A stretch of DNA of 64,000 nt, taken from NCBI GenBank assembly GCA_009760855.2, contig WPIO01000029.1:3681001-3745000 (forward strand), given 5' to 3'. The notes below the pieces were generated by a model, which was given only the letters and a program-made list of their open reading frames with translations, was not told where the DNA came from and did not search any database. The stretch is from Cristatella mucedo (lineage: Eukaryota; Bryozoa; Phylactolaemata; Cristatellidae). Shown here piece after piece: positions 1 to 11,432 of this stretch. Positions within the stretch are counted from its first letter, which is position 1. Every line of letters begins with the position of its first letter. The translations under genes and the position numbers were made by a program.

Positions 1-689
1 TGCCAAGCAAGTGCCATGAATTGGCAGTGGCCTTAAACCCATATCGCATAAACACATATCATTGCAGGCTTTTCCGATTGTTTTCTCCGTCTTTCACAAA
101 CAGTAGAACGGTACAGTTCTGTCTTCACACCAAAAATCTGCCAAAACTCAATGAACCCATTAGCTGCTGACATGACAGCCGACATGTGCTTCGTTTGAAC
201 GAGGATTGGGCAAACATAATTTCAGTAATGACAGAAATGTCGAATAGGGACAATATGTGCTGCCATACATACTAAGGTGTACTGCCACAGTACTGGAAGT
301 TGCTGGGCTGCATTTACTCTGTCCAAGTGGTTGATGCTGAATGGGGCTATGCAACTGCAACAACTTCCTGCTGTGCCAAGGAGGCAAATAGCATTGAACT
401 GAGTAATTTTTTCAAATGCCGGTTGCAGTGAAACCAAATAGCACAATCTTTGCTCTGCACGGATTTTCTGGGCTCGGAACAAAATTCAGCAAAGAGTGTT
501 CTTCCACAAGCACGGATTCTGTCTGGCCAAATCTATACTGCAGAGAAATTTAGAATAGGAATTTATTGTGCCAAATTTTGCTCCAAAGGCTGTCAAGGTG
601 CTGTCGCTCTACGATGATGAATTAGAGGCACAGAAAAGGATGCTAGGGTAGATAACAGGGTGAAAACAACACAATTAAAGAGCCCGAAC
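1..689. other. No gene recognised
   Basis: Several short open frames on both strands, none with a recognisable domain or convincing splice context. The segment ends where an L2 reverse transcriptase fragment begins. Confidence 0.4.
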
Positions 690-1975
690 TTTTTTTTGTT
701 TTAGGTTGGCGCTTTTTCAGTTTATTCTCTCCCTCTTGCAGACTTAATCACCAAGCACTATCCAGACCTTATTTTTATGCAGAAGACCACTACTTGTGCT
801 CTGATCCTTCCTTGCCTTCCACCATCTCAAAACTCTCAGCTCACCACCAGCATGCATTACTGAAAATTGCATTAGGATGGCAGCAAACTTTCTTAAGTTG
901 AATGACAAGCATACCAATTTACTAATTATGGCAAACCAATTATTACTCAGAAACTGGAAATCCTAACTCAAAACCAGTTCCATCAGCAAATCGTCTGTAG
1001 CCTCTTAAGAGTGCGGGTATCCTTGTGCAAAAGAACTCATCATTAGATGAGTATTCGTGGTTTCACACACATAAAATTGCAAATATTTGGGGTTGCTTGG
1101 ATTTGGATGCCACAGCCAAGCTGGTCTGTACATCCGTGACATTCAGAATAGACTTCGGTAGCTCACTACATAAATGACTTCTTGCCCATGCAATAACATG
1201 CACATAGTTGGAACAAAACTCAGCAGCTAAGCTTATCTGTCGTAAAGGTTGCAATTGCTACATTACACCATTACTGACCAATCTCCACTGGCTGCCTATC
1301 AAGCAGCCTACCGACTTCAAGATTTAATCACTCACATTGGGGGTACCTCTATTTTCTTGCTCCTGCCTACCAACCTATTCAAATTAGTTTCACATCAGGC
1401 CACTCGTCCCATTACATACCCTTTTGATTCTGGTCGATTACTCGTGCTCATTACTCCAAATCCCTCGGAGCCTTAAGTTACTATATCCCCAAGCTCGAAA
1501 GTCACCACCGATAGACATCATGTCATGTCATCATGTCATCGTCTCCTGATTTGACGACATTAAATAACTGACAACCGATGTGTTCCACACAACAATTGCT
1601 CTGCCCGAAGCATATAGCCCTTTTGTGTGGTTGCATGACATGAAAATGTGCACGTCATAACTAAGAGCAAAATCGACATGCTTTTGCAGAATGCCCTAGT
1701 GGACATGTCTTTTTCACTGTGCTTTGGTTAACTGTGCAAGATTGAGCGAGTATTAATAACCGGGGTCCTACTTAAACAGTGGCTGTGTCTTTTACATGCT
1801 TTTGCATGCTTGTCTTAGAATGATAATTGTGCACTGGTGCATACTTGCATAAGCAGGATATCTTGCTTTTCATTGGCTATTGGCTGCTGCTTCTCTTGCA
1901 GCAAATTATAAAGCACCCGAATAAAGATTTAACTCTTAAGGCACTTTATAAATTACATTATTGTTATCCTTATTA
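690..1975 (+). mobile_element. 5'-truncated L2-type LINE, degenerate
   Basis: The three frames together follow the reverse transcriptase of the better copy at 8.4-11.4 kb. [10 protein letters not shown] is at about 710, a damaged YADD box (YAEDHYLCSDPS, short deletion) at about 776, then the matches to LNDDKTNLLVMG, ACLDRDTTSKLVH, QNSAARLVCR and the HWLP(V/I)KQ block at about 1,270-1,310. The 3' end at about 1,895-1,975 has the family's 'cttgcagcaaa..taaagc' stem and an ATT-rich tail. Many stops and frameshifts make it non-functional. Its 3' end differs from most copies in the window and matches the tail at 55.6 kb, so it may be a separate subfamily. Confidence 0.7.
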
Positions 1976-3485
1976 AATAATTGCAAGATGCTAGTCATCA
2001 TACAGTGAGAATAAAATACTATGCAGGAAGCAGGAAGGTGATAACAGCAAACTCAGCACTAGACTTACACTGATCAATGGAGGAACTTGTGACTTACAAG
2101 CCTCATTCCTGTTCTTTGGACTATCAGCCACTTCAACATGTGGAGAGAAATGAGCATGGTCAGCCAGCTCTCCATTCTGGAAGTAATAAGTAAGGTCGAG
2201 GTCTCAGTACACATGTACGCTAGCCAAGATAACATTCAGCTAACCTTGATTATGGGTTAGCAAGCATACATCGATGGTTTACATTTGGCCTGAATTTCAT
2301 CTCTTGAGTCTTCCCTGGAAAAGGGGCCATTAGGTGGCTGATGGCAACGTTCCTTTGCTAGTATGTGCTAATATATGCTACATTACATGGCAAAACTGAA
2401 GGAGTTCAATATTTAAGTCATTTTTTTAAGATATGACATAGAAAAAGTGCACAACGACTTTACGGGTTTAAGCAGTCATATATGTTCGAGTGGAATGTTA
2501 GCTCTTCATCGCACTGTTTGGATCTTTATCTTAATACTACTTTCCCTTGGACGAACTGTATTATAGTACAAAGGCCCCAAGGAAGATACAGCTCACGGCA
2601 AATGTTGCCACTGCTCCAGCCACTACTCATCATTGCTGTCGCCTGCGATATAGCTGATTGTCAGAAGACAGCATGTCACCTTTTCGGAACGCCTGATTCC
2701 TGCATTGGACTGAAGGGGTCTAGCAGCTTCCTATGTTTTTCCCCCACTGAATATTGGAGACAGGTACGTACTGCCTACATGCTCAACACAAGAAATGAGT
2801 GAGTTACAAAATTTAACATAATAAAAGTGCATATAAAAAATATAGATACAGTGCTAGGACACCTTTTCGGACTCAGGGAATCAAGACATAAAATCTTTTA
2901 GCATTGTATGGACTGCTAGCCAACATAATTTACCAAAACTTAGGATTTGCACGAGTCAGCAATATTTGTAATAAATCGTGCATGCTAACACATCAGTTTT
3001 CTCACAAGGTTCAAAATAGTGCAAAATGAGCTAGTTTATGCAGTATATGGGCAGTTTCCAATATAGTCACTATTCTCGAATACTATTTTGTAGCAACATC
3101 TAAGCCCTACTTAGCAAGATTTACCAAATGCACCATATTTCCTCTATAAAATTGTATCTTAACAAACGTTTCGGACATTTTTCTCCACAATCATCAAGGG
3201 TCTTGTTCAGATCGTAATAGAGAATGTATACCACCAGCCTACGACAGTGCCGCACCTAGATGTTGTCTGCCGGTACTAGGCTGGGGTGACCCTCCCGACT
3301 TAACTGACCAATCGAGGCGCAGCTTTCCTGCTGCTGGCGCTAGCAACGGTGCTGGCCTATCGGAGCGCAGTGTTCCTGGGCGCAGACGACAGGAAGCTCC
3401 GTTAGCATTAACGTCTGCAGAAGAGTCCTTGATTAAACGTTGTTGAGTTCGGTTGTGTTCTGATTGCTTCAAGTCGTTTGCTGTT
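1976..3485. other. Intergenic, no gene recognised
   Basis: AT-rich DNA. One 106-codon frame at 2,482-2,802 (+) has no recognisable domain and I do not call it. Nothing else is supported. Confidence 0.4.
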
Positions 3486-3489
3486 CAGC

Positions 3490-3690
3490 AATACGTGTGC
3501 ACACACGCTCAACAGTTTCAAGCATGAGGTAAGGTGATCGCTCTTCACGTCTGAGGTCGTGGGTTCAAATCTTGCAGTGGGCGATCCTTTATTGCCAGCT
3601 GCAGGTGGTGATAGCTACTGAGGCTCTTCTGCTGCTATACAAATGAGGCTGTTAAATCAGCTAATTTTATTTTATCATTATAATTATATT
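3490..3690 (+). mobile_element. tRNA-derived SINE, family S1
   Basis: A tRNA-like head ends in a Pol III B-box-like GGGTTCAAATC at about 3,552, followed by a body (TGCAGTGGGCGATCC, TTATTGCC) and a 3' part with AAATGAGGCTGTTAAATCAGC near 3,640. Diverged relatives occur at 14.9, 26.7, 34.4, 41.7 and 53.1 kb. Several dispersed copies with a shared internal promoter-like box and shared 3' end support a SINE family rather than a tRNA gene. Confidence 0.65.
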
Positions 3691-4328
3691 TGAGCATGGT
3701 TTGAAATGATGCAAGGAATCAATAATGCAGAGATTAGGAAAAGCCAACATACAGCACGTTCTGATAAACAAGGAACATAAGACTTCTTTTAAACTATTTC
3801 ACAGGTCTAAATTTATCGAACACATTTACTAAATTTAACCACCTTTTCATAATCTCAATGAAAACTTGCCCCTTCATAATCTCAATGAAAGCTGCTGTCC
3901 CTGAATTCCAAGAAATTGTACATTCCAGTCACAGTCGTGGCATCTTGAGTGTTTACCATGACTTCTAAAGCAGATTTATATGGTTATTCAATGCTTCTTT
4001 CATCAAAAAAAGTAGTTTCCTGGTTTCCCGATCTACCTGCATTATCATTTTCCTACACGGTCTCAAACCAGGTCTGACCTAGGTCTGCCTTACGCCCAAA
4101 ACTAGATGTTCTAAACCTTGAAAATTCCAAACCTTGAGAATTCCTGAAGAAGTTCTGACACAGTCGTTGAGATGCGATTTTCGACAAGGGAATACTCTGG
4201 CATATAAATAATTTCTTACTTAGTCGTGTTCTGATTGTGCTACCAACAAATAGTGTTGAAAACTGCAACTGTTTCTGTGTCCACCGGGAACCAACAAACA
4301 AGCTAATCTTGTTTGTTCTTCACACCAA
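3691..4328. other. Intergenic, no gene recognised
   Basis: AT-rich. A short direct repeat (TCATAATCTCAATGAAA, twice) lies at about 3,847-3,889. No gene support. Confidence 0.35.
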
Positions 4329-4560
4329 ATAATAATAATAATAATACATTTGTTAAGCACACTCAGTGAACTGAATCTCTCTCTAGGTACTTTACAGATG
4401 TTGCATTTAAAGCATTAGCAAATATTTGGTGGTAACATCAGCAAGCTGCAGGCATAGTGTAAGCAGGTACATGCACACGAAAGACGAGTCACAAAGACCC
4501 ACCAAACGTTGTAATAAACAGGTGTTTTAAGCTTTTTTTTAAATGTCGTCATGTCAGTAC
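4329..4560 (-). mobile_element. L2 LINE 3' end, subfamily A2
   Basis: On the minus strand this is the 3' UTR and tail of an L2 copy. The plus strand starts with (AAT)n, then the complement of the conserved stem (GAACTGAATCTC, CTAGGTACTTTACA), then a subfamily-specific stretch (GCATTAGCAAATATTTGGTGG). The same stretch recurs at 29.2-29.4 kb and 40.1-40.2 kb and sets a subfamily apart. Confidence 0.7.
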
Positions 4561-6170
4561 TAACTAACCAATAGACTAACCAAGGTGGCAGCATGAAAAA
4601 TTAACCAAATTTATTATTTTCTTACTATCTTGTGATAGCTTTTCTGGCCTTCATTTTTTAAAACACGATGTTTGGGGTTTATGTTGACTGTCAGGGTGTG
4701 CCAAGCCTTTGTGCCAGTACAGCATATACACAAGCAAGCTTTTCGGTAGCATTTTATCATTTCATTGGACCTAGCGTGAGTAACTGCAAGACAAGGCAGA
4801 AATATGACTCTTCCGCTTAGGGCCTAACTTCTTAGTAAAGACTGGCACACATTGTCTAGGTCGTCAAGAAATAAAATATAAATAGGTAAATATATATATA
4901 TATACATACATAAGATACATGCAAAAGCAAGCCTCTTGGTGATATTTTATCACGTGCCTGAGCTGCTGTCCCTGATCCAGTCGGTACTGGTAGGGACCAT
5001 CAAAACATGCAGAGAGGGTTATGGGTCTTTTAATGAGTGGCCTGTTAAATGCCACAGCATTTAACACTACACCAAAGTGAGAGCATGTGGGTGCAAGTAC
5101 TAATGATATCAAATCTAACCCATAATTGCAATTATATCTTTGCCTTTTCTGGACTGTTAAATGTCAAGAAAATCCCTCAAGCTCAAATGGCCACCTGGTC
5201 GGTTTTTAAATTAAAGGTCTACCTTAATTCCACAACCTGTTAGCAAAAAGCTCTACACTGTGTAAGCTCGGTGAAAAGAGAATTTTGTACATACAGCCCA
5301 ATTTGTGGCATATTCACTCGTCATGGTTTGAGAAACCTTCATCAAGTCTCTGTGCCAGGACAACGAATTAAGTACAACTATGCAACTAGGACCGCTTGGA
5401 ATAGCCCTGCCATCAGCTCTCTCAACACAAAGCTATTTATTTACTAGACTGAGGTAACCGTAGGAGCCGGAGACCTGGAGCAGCTGACAACCGCCTGGTC
5501 GAGATCAAATGCCAATGTGAAGGCCGAAAGAAGAGCTCTGAAAAGTGCTCTGATAACTTAAGAGAGGCAGAGACAGGACAAGTATGCAAACAAGAAAAGA
5601 AGAGGCAGAGATGAGACACCCCAAAGACGAGCATAAGCTTCATAATCATTCCTTCCTGCTCTACTGGTCTCCCATTTGCTGCCAACCAGGTGGGATGCAA
5701 CACTAATTTGCTAAGAGCTCTATGCAATCCCTAGTTTAGGTAAGCTGGTATGGTGCAAATGATGTGACTAAGCGTACATTACACCACGGCAACACTACTA
5801 AAAAAAGATAAGCAAGCAGAATGAACTAAGCAGCATTTTCTAAGATGTAACACCTACATGCATGGATAGTTGCATTATGCAGCCAAGACAAATAGCTTGT
5901 AATGAATTGGGTCCGAGCATTCAAGCAAAACCAGGCAGAGCACAGCCCTAGCCAATATCCAAAAGCATCGTCACCAGCTTGGAAACCCTCAGCCTCAATC
6001 ATAGTTTGCAAGGGCACTTGTGATAAAACATTAAAAAAAGTAACATTATATCGGTAGGCTTTGGAAGATAAACACAAATACAATCCACTAAGATGAAGTT
6101 GTAGAACATCCATATCGTATGGTTAACTATCTATATATATCCAATATAATCCTGAAATGTACATTTTAAT
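4561..6170. other. Intergenic; possible LINE C-terminal scrap
   Basis: The + strand at about 5,340-5,415 reads YATRTAWNSPAISS, which resembles the 'AWNSLP' block near the C-terminus of L2/CR1-type proteins, without enough flanking match for a firm call. A short TATATA run lies at 4,888-4,903. No other gene is supported. Confidence 0.3.
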
Positions 6171-6172
6171 AC

Positions 6173-6383
6173 CTGCTCAAGCTCCAAGTTACTTGAAGCA
6201 GTCTCAACAGCCAGGTTTTCTGCTTCCAAGACGTTGGTCGAGTTATTGGCTATGACCGCCGGTTCTAGTGGCCTCTGATGATCAATGTCACACACATATA
6301 CATCGCTGTAGCTGTATGGTGGTGCATCGCTAGTCTCACGGTCAGCTTGTAGAATAGTAGCAACAGCCACCCCAGTTGCTGAC
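6173..6383 (-). CDS. Exon-like segment of an unidentified gene
   Basis: The minus strand has a pyrimidine-containing acceptor (ttgttcag) followed by one base that completes a codon, then 70 open codons, then CAG|gtatta as donor. The 211 bp therefore run from phase 2 to phase 0. The peptide begins SATGVAVATILQADRETSDA and contains PPYSYSDVYVCDIDHQRPLE. It is rich in acidic and small residues, with no simple repeats and no LINE similarity. I recognise no family and found no partner exons. It could be a real internal exon of a minus-strand gene or a chance open stretch; balanced composition and both splice sites favour the first. Confidence 0.4.
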
Positions 6384-8394
6384 CTGAACAAGTCGCAAAA
6401 AATCAGCAGCTTTGAGACAGGTTGACATGCCGACAGTAGGCTGATGCCTCAGAGCTGGCTCCGAAGCTTCTATTCCCTCCACACCAGTGACAATCGACAG
6501 GACTGACTAGGCCACTTTTTGTGTAACTGCCCTAACCTAATTTCAGTGTATCCAAAAAAATATTGAATCCACGTAGCCACTACTTAGGCTTATTGCTGTT
6601 TGAAAATACAATTGTATCCACGGAGGATCATTGTTTTAGGTACAGCAATGGTCTAGGGTAATTCTAAATACACGTCTTACATGATGATGCCAGATATCGG
6701 CTATAGAAGCAGCCGCAGACCAAGACCCCTAAGACAATTATAATTGAAACCTTTGAAGCAACGATACAAGTACTGCATCCCTTTTCAGTTATAGAAAATG
6801 GCAAATCTAAACCTCCAAGATTCAATTCGACTTTGGCCCAATCTTACTGGGTCCCGTGTGCTTCTCCCTAGCCGACTGCAAAGGAGCCACTTTGTGGTTG
6901 ACGAACAAAATTGCCTATTTTTTTTATTTGGAGAAAACCAAAATTGTTCATCTACTCGACACCTAATTGCATCTCTACAAACTAGCTTTCCAGGTACAGC
7001 CTCAATACATTGCACGTTCGTCCTCACAGTGGTGAAATTAGGTATAAGGCTTTAGGCTTTATCGTTCTGTCAGAGCTAGTGTAGTGACATGTGGGCACCC
7101 GGAATCTTTGCATTATCAATGATACAGGTCGAAGCCATCTCCTTTACCAAATTCTCATCAATAGGAATTGATAGCAATTGCAGCATTGCCAAGTCCATTT
7201 GACGCACAGCTCACATTCGGTCATTCACAAAGGCAGTTACCTAGATGGTAATAGGGATGCTGTTTGACAAGTGTGAGGCTAGGAAATGAATGCAGCCGGT
7301 AAGCTGTCGTTTTCATACTATTGCACATGTCCACATGCCTCCAAAAAGGCAATGCAGTCATTTTCAAGATGCTGCAAAATAGGGGAATCCATCATTTTTA
7401 AATGAATATATTAAGGGTCAAAGTCGCTTTCTTTCGATATTTTTGTGCTGCACAGTTTTATAAAAACGCCATTTGAGAGGCATTGTGTGTAATTGAATGC
7501 ACTTGCTTTTGCGCTTTGGTCTGATGTTTCGTGGTTACGTGCCTACAACACACCATAATCAAGTGGTTCACGATTCGTTTGTGCTCTAGCGTGTAACCTT
7601 TGTGCTCTAGTGTGTCACCAAGACTGCAATCTAATCCCCCAAACATTCGTACAGCGTATCACTAGCACGGCAATATACCGATGAATGATGTGCACGAAAT
7701 GCCGACAGCCTGTGTGGCAACAGACAGACAGAAAAACATAAAAAGATAGCACACACAGCAAGGACCTGAGTGATTATCTAGGATGGCTGAGGCAGCAAGT
7801 CAGCCCTGCTCAACGATCTCCACACAGCCAATCTCATTGCGGTCGTGCGGTCCAGTACCGAGCATTCTGGCCTCCCGACACCGAGTGTACTCATACTTGT
7901 TCTTGTCCGCTGCAGAATTGTTCCGAAAATAAAAGTTCTTGAACATCGCATACGGAAACCGATACAGTTAAGACCTATTTAAAGCTAATCTGATTGTTGC
8001 GTCACCATAGCACGTATGAAATTACGTGCCTACAGACATCTAAACGCTTATTGTTTCGGGCTGCTGGGTCTCCCACGCCGGCAGCAGTGTTAGCTATGCT
8101 GGTGGCTAGTAACCTGCATGTTAGTTATGATAGTGCACACCTATTATCGCTTCGTCATCGTAGTTCAAATGCATTCATAGATGCTACTGCTGTTGCTAAG
8201 ATCCATGGATTACGCATTAACAAAAGAAAAGCACCCCGAAGCCGCGTCAGTGGCCGGGGCCTCCAGCTTAGATGTTGTTCGTTTGGCAGGAACTGAAGAG
8301 CTGAGTACCTGCTTGTTTGGTATTCCTAGCATCGTCTCAAACCGCTCAGCATGCTTTTCCACAAGCGTCACTGAATCTCTCTAACTTAATGGTC
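6384..8394. other. Intergenic; 5' flank of an L2 element
   Basis: No gene recognised. Open frames at 7,994-8,296 and 8,181-8,384 (+) directly precede the L2 endonuclease and might be the element's 5' UTR or ORF1 remnant, but they carry no motif I recognise. The true 5' end of the element is not visible. Confidence 0.35.
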
Positions 8395-8432
8395 ATCAGA
8401 CCTGTTATAACTCCGGCAGCCCAAATTAACGC

Positions 8433-9396
8433 TTGTCTTTGGAATCCTCTCTCATGTGCAATAAACCTCTAGTAATAAGCGACCTTATTTCTGAAAATGG
8501 GCTCGACCTGCTCACCTTGACTGAAACTTGGCTAAAATCGGTAAACTGCCTGACAATTAAAGATGCTACCCGACTGGTTTCCCATCCTTTCACACCCCTA
8601 GATCAATCAAAACTGGTGGAGTTGCTATTATCATTTGCTCAAAATTCAACTTCAAGCGATTTGCAGTACCCTCGAAGCAGTCTTTCGAATCGATTGTCTT
8701 GATTTCACCCAACAACAAGCAACCGTTAATGGCAGTAGCCTATCGCCCACCAGGTACCGAGTCCTCTTTGATCTCAGATTTCTATGATCTTATTTCGATT
8801 TTGTATGCAGGAAATCGATCTTTCCTCGTTATGGGTGATCTCAACATTCACTTTGATAACTTACCTGACACCTTCAGCACTGAATCTCGTGCACTGACTG
8901 ACTCATTGTCTCTTGTGGCACAAGCGCATGGCCCTACTCACATCAAGGGTCCCGCATTCGACCACATTTTTTCATACAACTGCCCTTTTTCATCGCCAAT
9001 TATTACCAAATCCTGCCTATCTGATCACATGCAGATCCCATTCAGTCTACAATATGTGCTCTCCACCTCCTCCTCCTCTTACATCACTGTGAATCGCGAA
9101 ACCTCAAGACCCTTGACATCGATGCTGTTCGTGCGAGAATATCTGTCTTGCCTCTGCTACTCAGTCCCCCTTCTGACCTGTCATCATTGGTAGATTGCTA
9201 CAACACGACACTAGCTGACCTGCTCGACGAGATTGCACCTCTGACTAGGCGCACTGTGCACCCTCACCCAGACTGCCTCTGGTTTACCACATGCATTAAA
9301 CTAGCTAGGTCTACTAAGTGCAAACTTGAAAAAGCATACACAAGCACAGGATTGACTGTCCATCAACAGGCATACGAGGACTACTGTAGGTCGTAA
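8433..9396 (+). pseudogene. L2 ORF2, endonuclease part (broken)
   Basis: Three overlapping frames carry the landmarks of a LINE apurinic endonuclease: LLTLTETWLKS near 8,510, VMGDLNIHFDNL near 8,830, GPAFDHIFSYN near 8,950 and CLSDHMQIPFS near 9,015, where SDH is the catalytic His motif. The enzyme would nick target DNA for target-primed reverse transcription. Frameshifts near 8,690 and 9,150 and the stop after CRS at 9,396 make it non-functional. Confidence 0.8.
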
Positions 9397-9663
9397 CCAT
9401 CGATCCTAGCAAAGGCTAAGACTAGCTTTTATAAAAACATTGCAGCATCACAGATGCACAATCCAAAAATGCTGATGTTGACGATCAACCCGCTCCTCAA
9501 CCACTCCCAGGTCCCGTATCCTTACCTAATGATCCCTGTGATGATCTAGCTGATCGCTTCTTTAGCTTCTTCGTCCAGAAGATGGACAAGATCAGGGAGT
9601 CCATGCCTACGATGGCAGCATCCCCCCATTGAATGATGTCCCTCAATTCCTTGCAGCACCTCA

Positions 9664-11190
9664 ATGTCTACATTCAAGGTCACTAGTGACCTCGTCCTGA
9701 AATTCATATCCCAATTAAAGGACCCTATTCCCACTGTCCTGCTTCTACGATGCATTGATCTGCTGCTGCCATACATAGCTAACATCATTATGTCATTAGG
9801 CTCAGGTCATGTCCCAGTATCTCTGAAAAAGGCTGTAGTCAGGCCACTACTCAAGAAAGCAACACAAGACCAAGAGAACTTGAGCCCAGTCTCAATTATA
9901 CCATTCCTACCAAAGACACTGGAACGAGTCTCACAGACCAGCTGAACTAATATATTGAAACTTCAAACCTCGCTAGTAGGTTCCAGTCTGGACTTAGAGC
10001 TAATCACTCCGCAGAGTCAGCATTGCTTCGGGTGTACAACGACCTACTTTGGAATACAGACATGAGTAGAGTTTCTCTGCTTGCTTTGCTCGATCTTTCG
10101 GAGGCTTTTGATACTTTCGATCAACAAGTCCTTCTTGAGTGCATCTCATCTCGCCTGGGCATCACTGGCACTGCTCTGCAATGGTTGAGGTCCTATCTCA
10201 GTGGGAGACTTCAGAGTACTGATGTGAATGGACAGAGATCATCCGAGATACCTCTGAAATATGGGGTACCTCAGAGCTCCGTGCTTCGTCCTGTTCTTTT
10301 CACGGCTTACACTCTCCCTCTTGCCGATGTGATTGCCAGGCACAGTCTAGGCTTTCACTTCTATGCGGATGACACTCAGCTGTACTTTTGCTTTGATCCC
10401 TCCAGCACGTCGAACTCTCTCAACTCATTGACTGCATGTATTGATGACGTCCGCAAATGGATGGCAGTAAATTTTCTTAAATCAAATGATCTAACAAACT
10501 TACAAGTTATGGGCAAACCAGGTGTAATTCGGAAATTGGAAAGGCTGATGCTCAAAATTGGCTCTGCCAGCATAACTCCTGTTGTACCTGCACGAAATCT
10601 AAATGTCCTGTTCCAAAATGATCTTTCATTAGACGACTACATCAGCTCCACAGTCAAGTCTGCCAACTTTCAGCTACTTAACATTGCTAAAATTCATGTT
10701 TGTTTAGACAGAGATACCACATCTAAATTGGTCCATGCATTTGTGATATCCCATCTCGACTTCTTTAACTGCTTGCTGGTTTACCGGCCTGTGCAATCAG
10801 GCACTTACAGCTGGTGCAAAACTCTGCAGCTAGGCTTGTCTGTCGTAAGCGTCACAGTTGCCACATCACACCACTTCTAACCGACCTGCACTGGGTCCCA
10901 GTCAAGCAAAGCATCAACTTCAAGGTTTTGTAGCTCACTTCTAGGTCACTTCATTCTTTGGCTCCAGCCTACCTATCAGATCTACTCCCCCACCAGGCTA
11001 AGCATCATACCAACCGCTTTTCGGAATCTAACTGCTTACCTCGCAGAAACCTCAAATCTTTTGGAGACCGTGCCTTTAATTCGTATGCCCCCAAAGCCTG
11101 GAACTCACTTCCTACTTTCGTCACGACATCTCCTGACGTGTCCACATTAACAAAGAAACTAAAATGCACCTATTTATTACAGTATTTCGT
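9664..11190 (+). pseudogene. L2 ORF2, reverse transcriptase and C-terminus (broken)
   Basis: The start of the RT reads KFISQLKDPIPTVLLLRCID and PVSIIPFLPKTLERV. A long frame at 10,023-10,880 covers [38 protein letters not shown], the motif YGVPQSSVLRPVLF (PQG changed to PQS), and an intact catalytic [10 protein letters not shown] near 10,360. The C-terminal part continues in another frame at 10,958 with [17 protein letters not shown] and SYAPKAWNSLPTF. At least three frame changes and a TAG at about 10,932 show it is dead. Confidence 0.85.
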
Positions 11191-11432
11191 GGGTCACTGT
11201 GATTCGACCTTTATGTTCTTATCCATGCAGACACTGTGCATGCTGCCACTAACCAACCACACTTGCATGCCGACCCTGAGCATGTCACGCCTAACCATGT
11301 TATTCTTGCTGTTTATTGAGTGTGCTACCACTAACCGTTTTATTGTATTTCCTTTGCAGTAAATGTAAAGCACCTAAAAAGAGATTGAGTTCTCTGAGGG
11401 CGCTTAATCAAGTGTGCTCTTATAATTATTAC

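Larger units (their letters stand above)
8395..11432 (+). mobile_element. L2-type LINE, nearly full length but inactivated
   Basis: The longest LINE in the window. In order it has an apurinic-type endonuclease (8.43-9.4 kb), a linker, reverse transcriptase (about 9.66-10.9 kb), a C-terminal block with [27 protein letters not shown] and APKAWNSLP (10.87-11.12 kb), and a 3' UTR. The UTR ends in the conserved stem GCACCTAAAAAGAGATTGAG / CTCTGAGGGCGCTTAATC at about 11,370-11,410. The protein would be roughly 900 residues, usual for ORF2 of L2/CR1 elements, but several stops and frameshifts break it. The terminal ATT microsatellite typical of other copies is decayed. Confidence 0.85.

Noticed and set aside
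2482-2802. 106-codon open frame (+) as a small secreted protein
   Set aside because: No signal peptide at its start and no homology recognised; the length is within chance expectation for the window.
3500-3600. tRNA gene
   Set aside because: The B box is tRNA-like, but the cloverleaf is not complete and the same unit recurs dispersed with extra 3' sequence, so it is a SINE.
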